Source: Planctomycetaceae bacterium
GTDB taxonomy: Bacteria > Planctomycetota > Planctomycetia > Pirellulales > Pirellulaceae
Reading direction: 5' to 3'
DNA: 6,554 nucleotides
Assembly (NCBI GenBank): GCA_024642765.1
Contig: JAHEAM010000222.1
Coordinates: forward strand, 1 to 6,554
How positions within the stretch are numbered: the first letter of the stretch is position 1; every line of letters starts with the position of its first letter. The notes below the pieces were generated by a model. The model saw only the letters and a list, made by a program, of their open reading frames with translations, did not search any database and was not told the origin of the DNA. Both the position numbers and the translations under genes were made by a program. This document shows, in pieces, positions 6,342 through 6,554 of the stretch.

Positions 6342-6554
6342 ATGAGTGAGTCCGATTCAACTACCATTCCCGCAACGTTGAAACCCGTTCCGTTGCTAGA
6401 CGTTTGCCGAGACTACCACACCCTACGCGATGAACTGCTAGCGGCAGCAACTCGCGTGCTCGATTCCGGTCATTATGTTGGCGGCCAAGACTGCCAGGCC
6501 TTCGAACAATCGATTGCACATTATTGCGAAACCAAATATGCAGTCGGATGCGCT
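6342..6554 (+). CDS. DegT/DnrJ/EryC1/StrS-family aminotransferase, 3' end cut by window
   Basis: The first 71 residues of a probable PLP-dependent sugar aminotransferase. After a short polar leader (MSESDSTTIPATLK) the sequence runs VPLLDVCRDYHTLRDELL, then LDSGHYVGGQDCQAFEQSIA and HYCETKYAVGCA. The order of PLLD, an aromatic-containing helix, DSGxYVGGxxxxxFE and YAVGCA is the characteristic start of this family. Members usually transfer an amino group, commonly from glutamate, to a keto-sugar nucleotide for O-antigen, capsule, glycoprotein or antibiotic sugars, and act in the cytoplasm (family knowledge). The window stops just before the phosphate-binding loop, and the PLP lysine is not visible, so activity and substrate cannot be judged. 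The gene is a separate transcription unit, downstream of a terminator. An amino-sugar role in envelope polysaccharide is an inference from family and the surface-protein neighbours. Confidence 0.88.
   Translation, partial: MSESDSTTIPATLKPVPLLDVCRDYHTLRDELLAAATRVLDSGHYVGGQDCQAFEQSIAHYCETKYAVGCA

Noticed and set aside
6058..6345. 95-codon open frame overlapping the gene end
   Set aside because: It runs straight through the strong terminator and has no ribosome binding site.

Overview
The window looks like chromosomal DNA from a Gram-negative-type bacterium, most probably a planctomycete of the Pirellulaceae (Rhodopirellula/Blastopirellula-like). This is inferred from three things: near-balanced base composition, a TolC-family protein with a planctomycete-style motif (QPLARGRG), and a very large secreted protein that joins an outer-membrane-barrel-like N-terminus to a parallel beta-helix. 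No rRNA, tRNA, CRISPR array, insertion sequence or phage gene is visible. All genes supported here lie on the + strand.

Layout. (1) Positions 2-1537 hold the 3' part of a TolC-like outer-membrane efflux gene; its start lies before the window. It ends in an unusual Gln/Asn/Pro-rich tail. (2) After a 128-bp gap, 1666-2505 encodes an unrecognised integral membrane protein with about eight transmembrane segments. (3) A 367-bp non-coding stretch (2506-2872) holds an imperfect nested hairpin and weak promoter-like sequence. (4) Positions 2873-6121 encode a 1082-residue exported protein: signal peptide, beta-strand-rich domain resembling the inverse-autotransporter (intimin/invasin) barrel, then about 17 rungs of a right-handed parallel beta-helix and a C-terminal cap. 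(5) A strong intrinsic terminator follows at once (6146-6184). (6) After a 157-bp spacer, a new transcription unit begins at 6342 with a near-perfect ribosome binding site and the first 71 codons of a DegT/DnrJ/EryC1/StrS-family aminotransferase, cut by the window end.

How the genes relate. Two of the four genes encode probable outer-membrane or cell-surface proteins, a third is an inner-membrane protein, and the fourth belongs to a family that often makes amino-sugars for surface polysaccharides. A cell-envelope theme is plausible, but no tight operon is seen. The intergenic gaps are 128, 367 and 220 bp, and the terminator separates the beta-helix gene from the aminotransferase. The most notable object is the barrel-plus-beta-helix protein, a candidate type Ve-like self-displayed surface protein. 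I do not see firm evidence for a wholly new multi-gene system.
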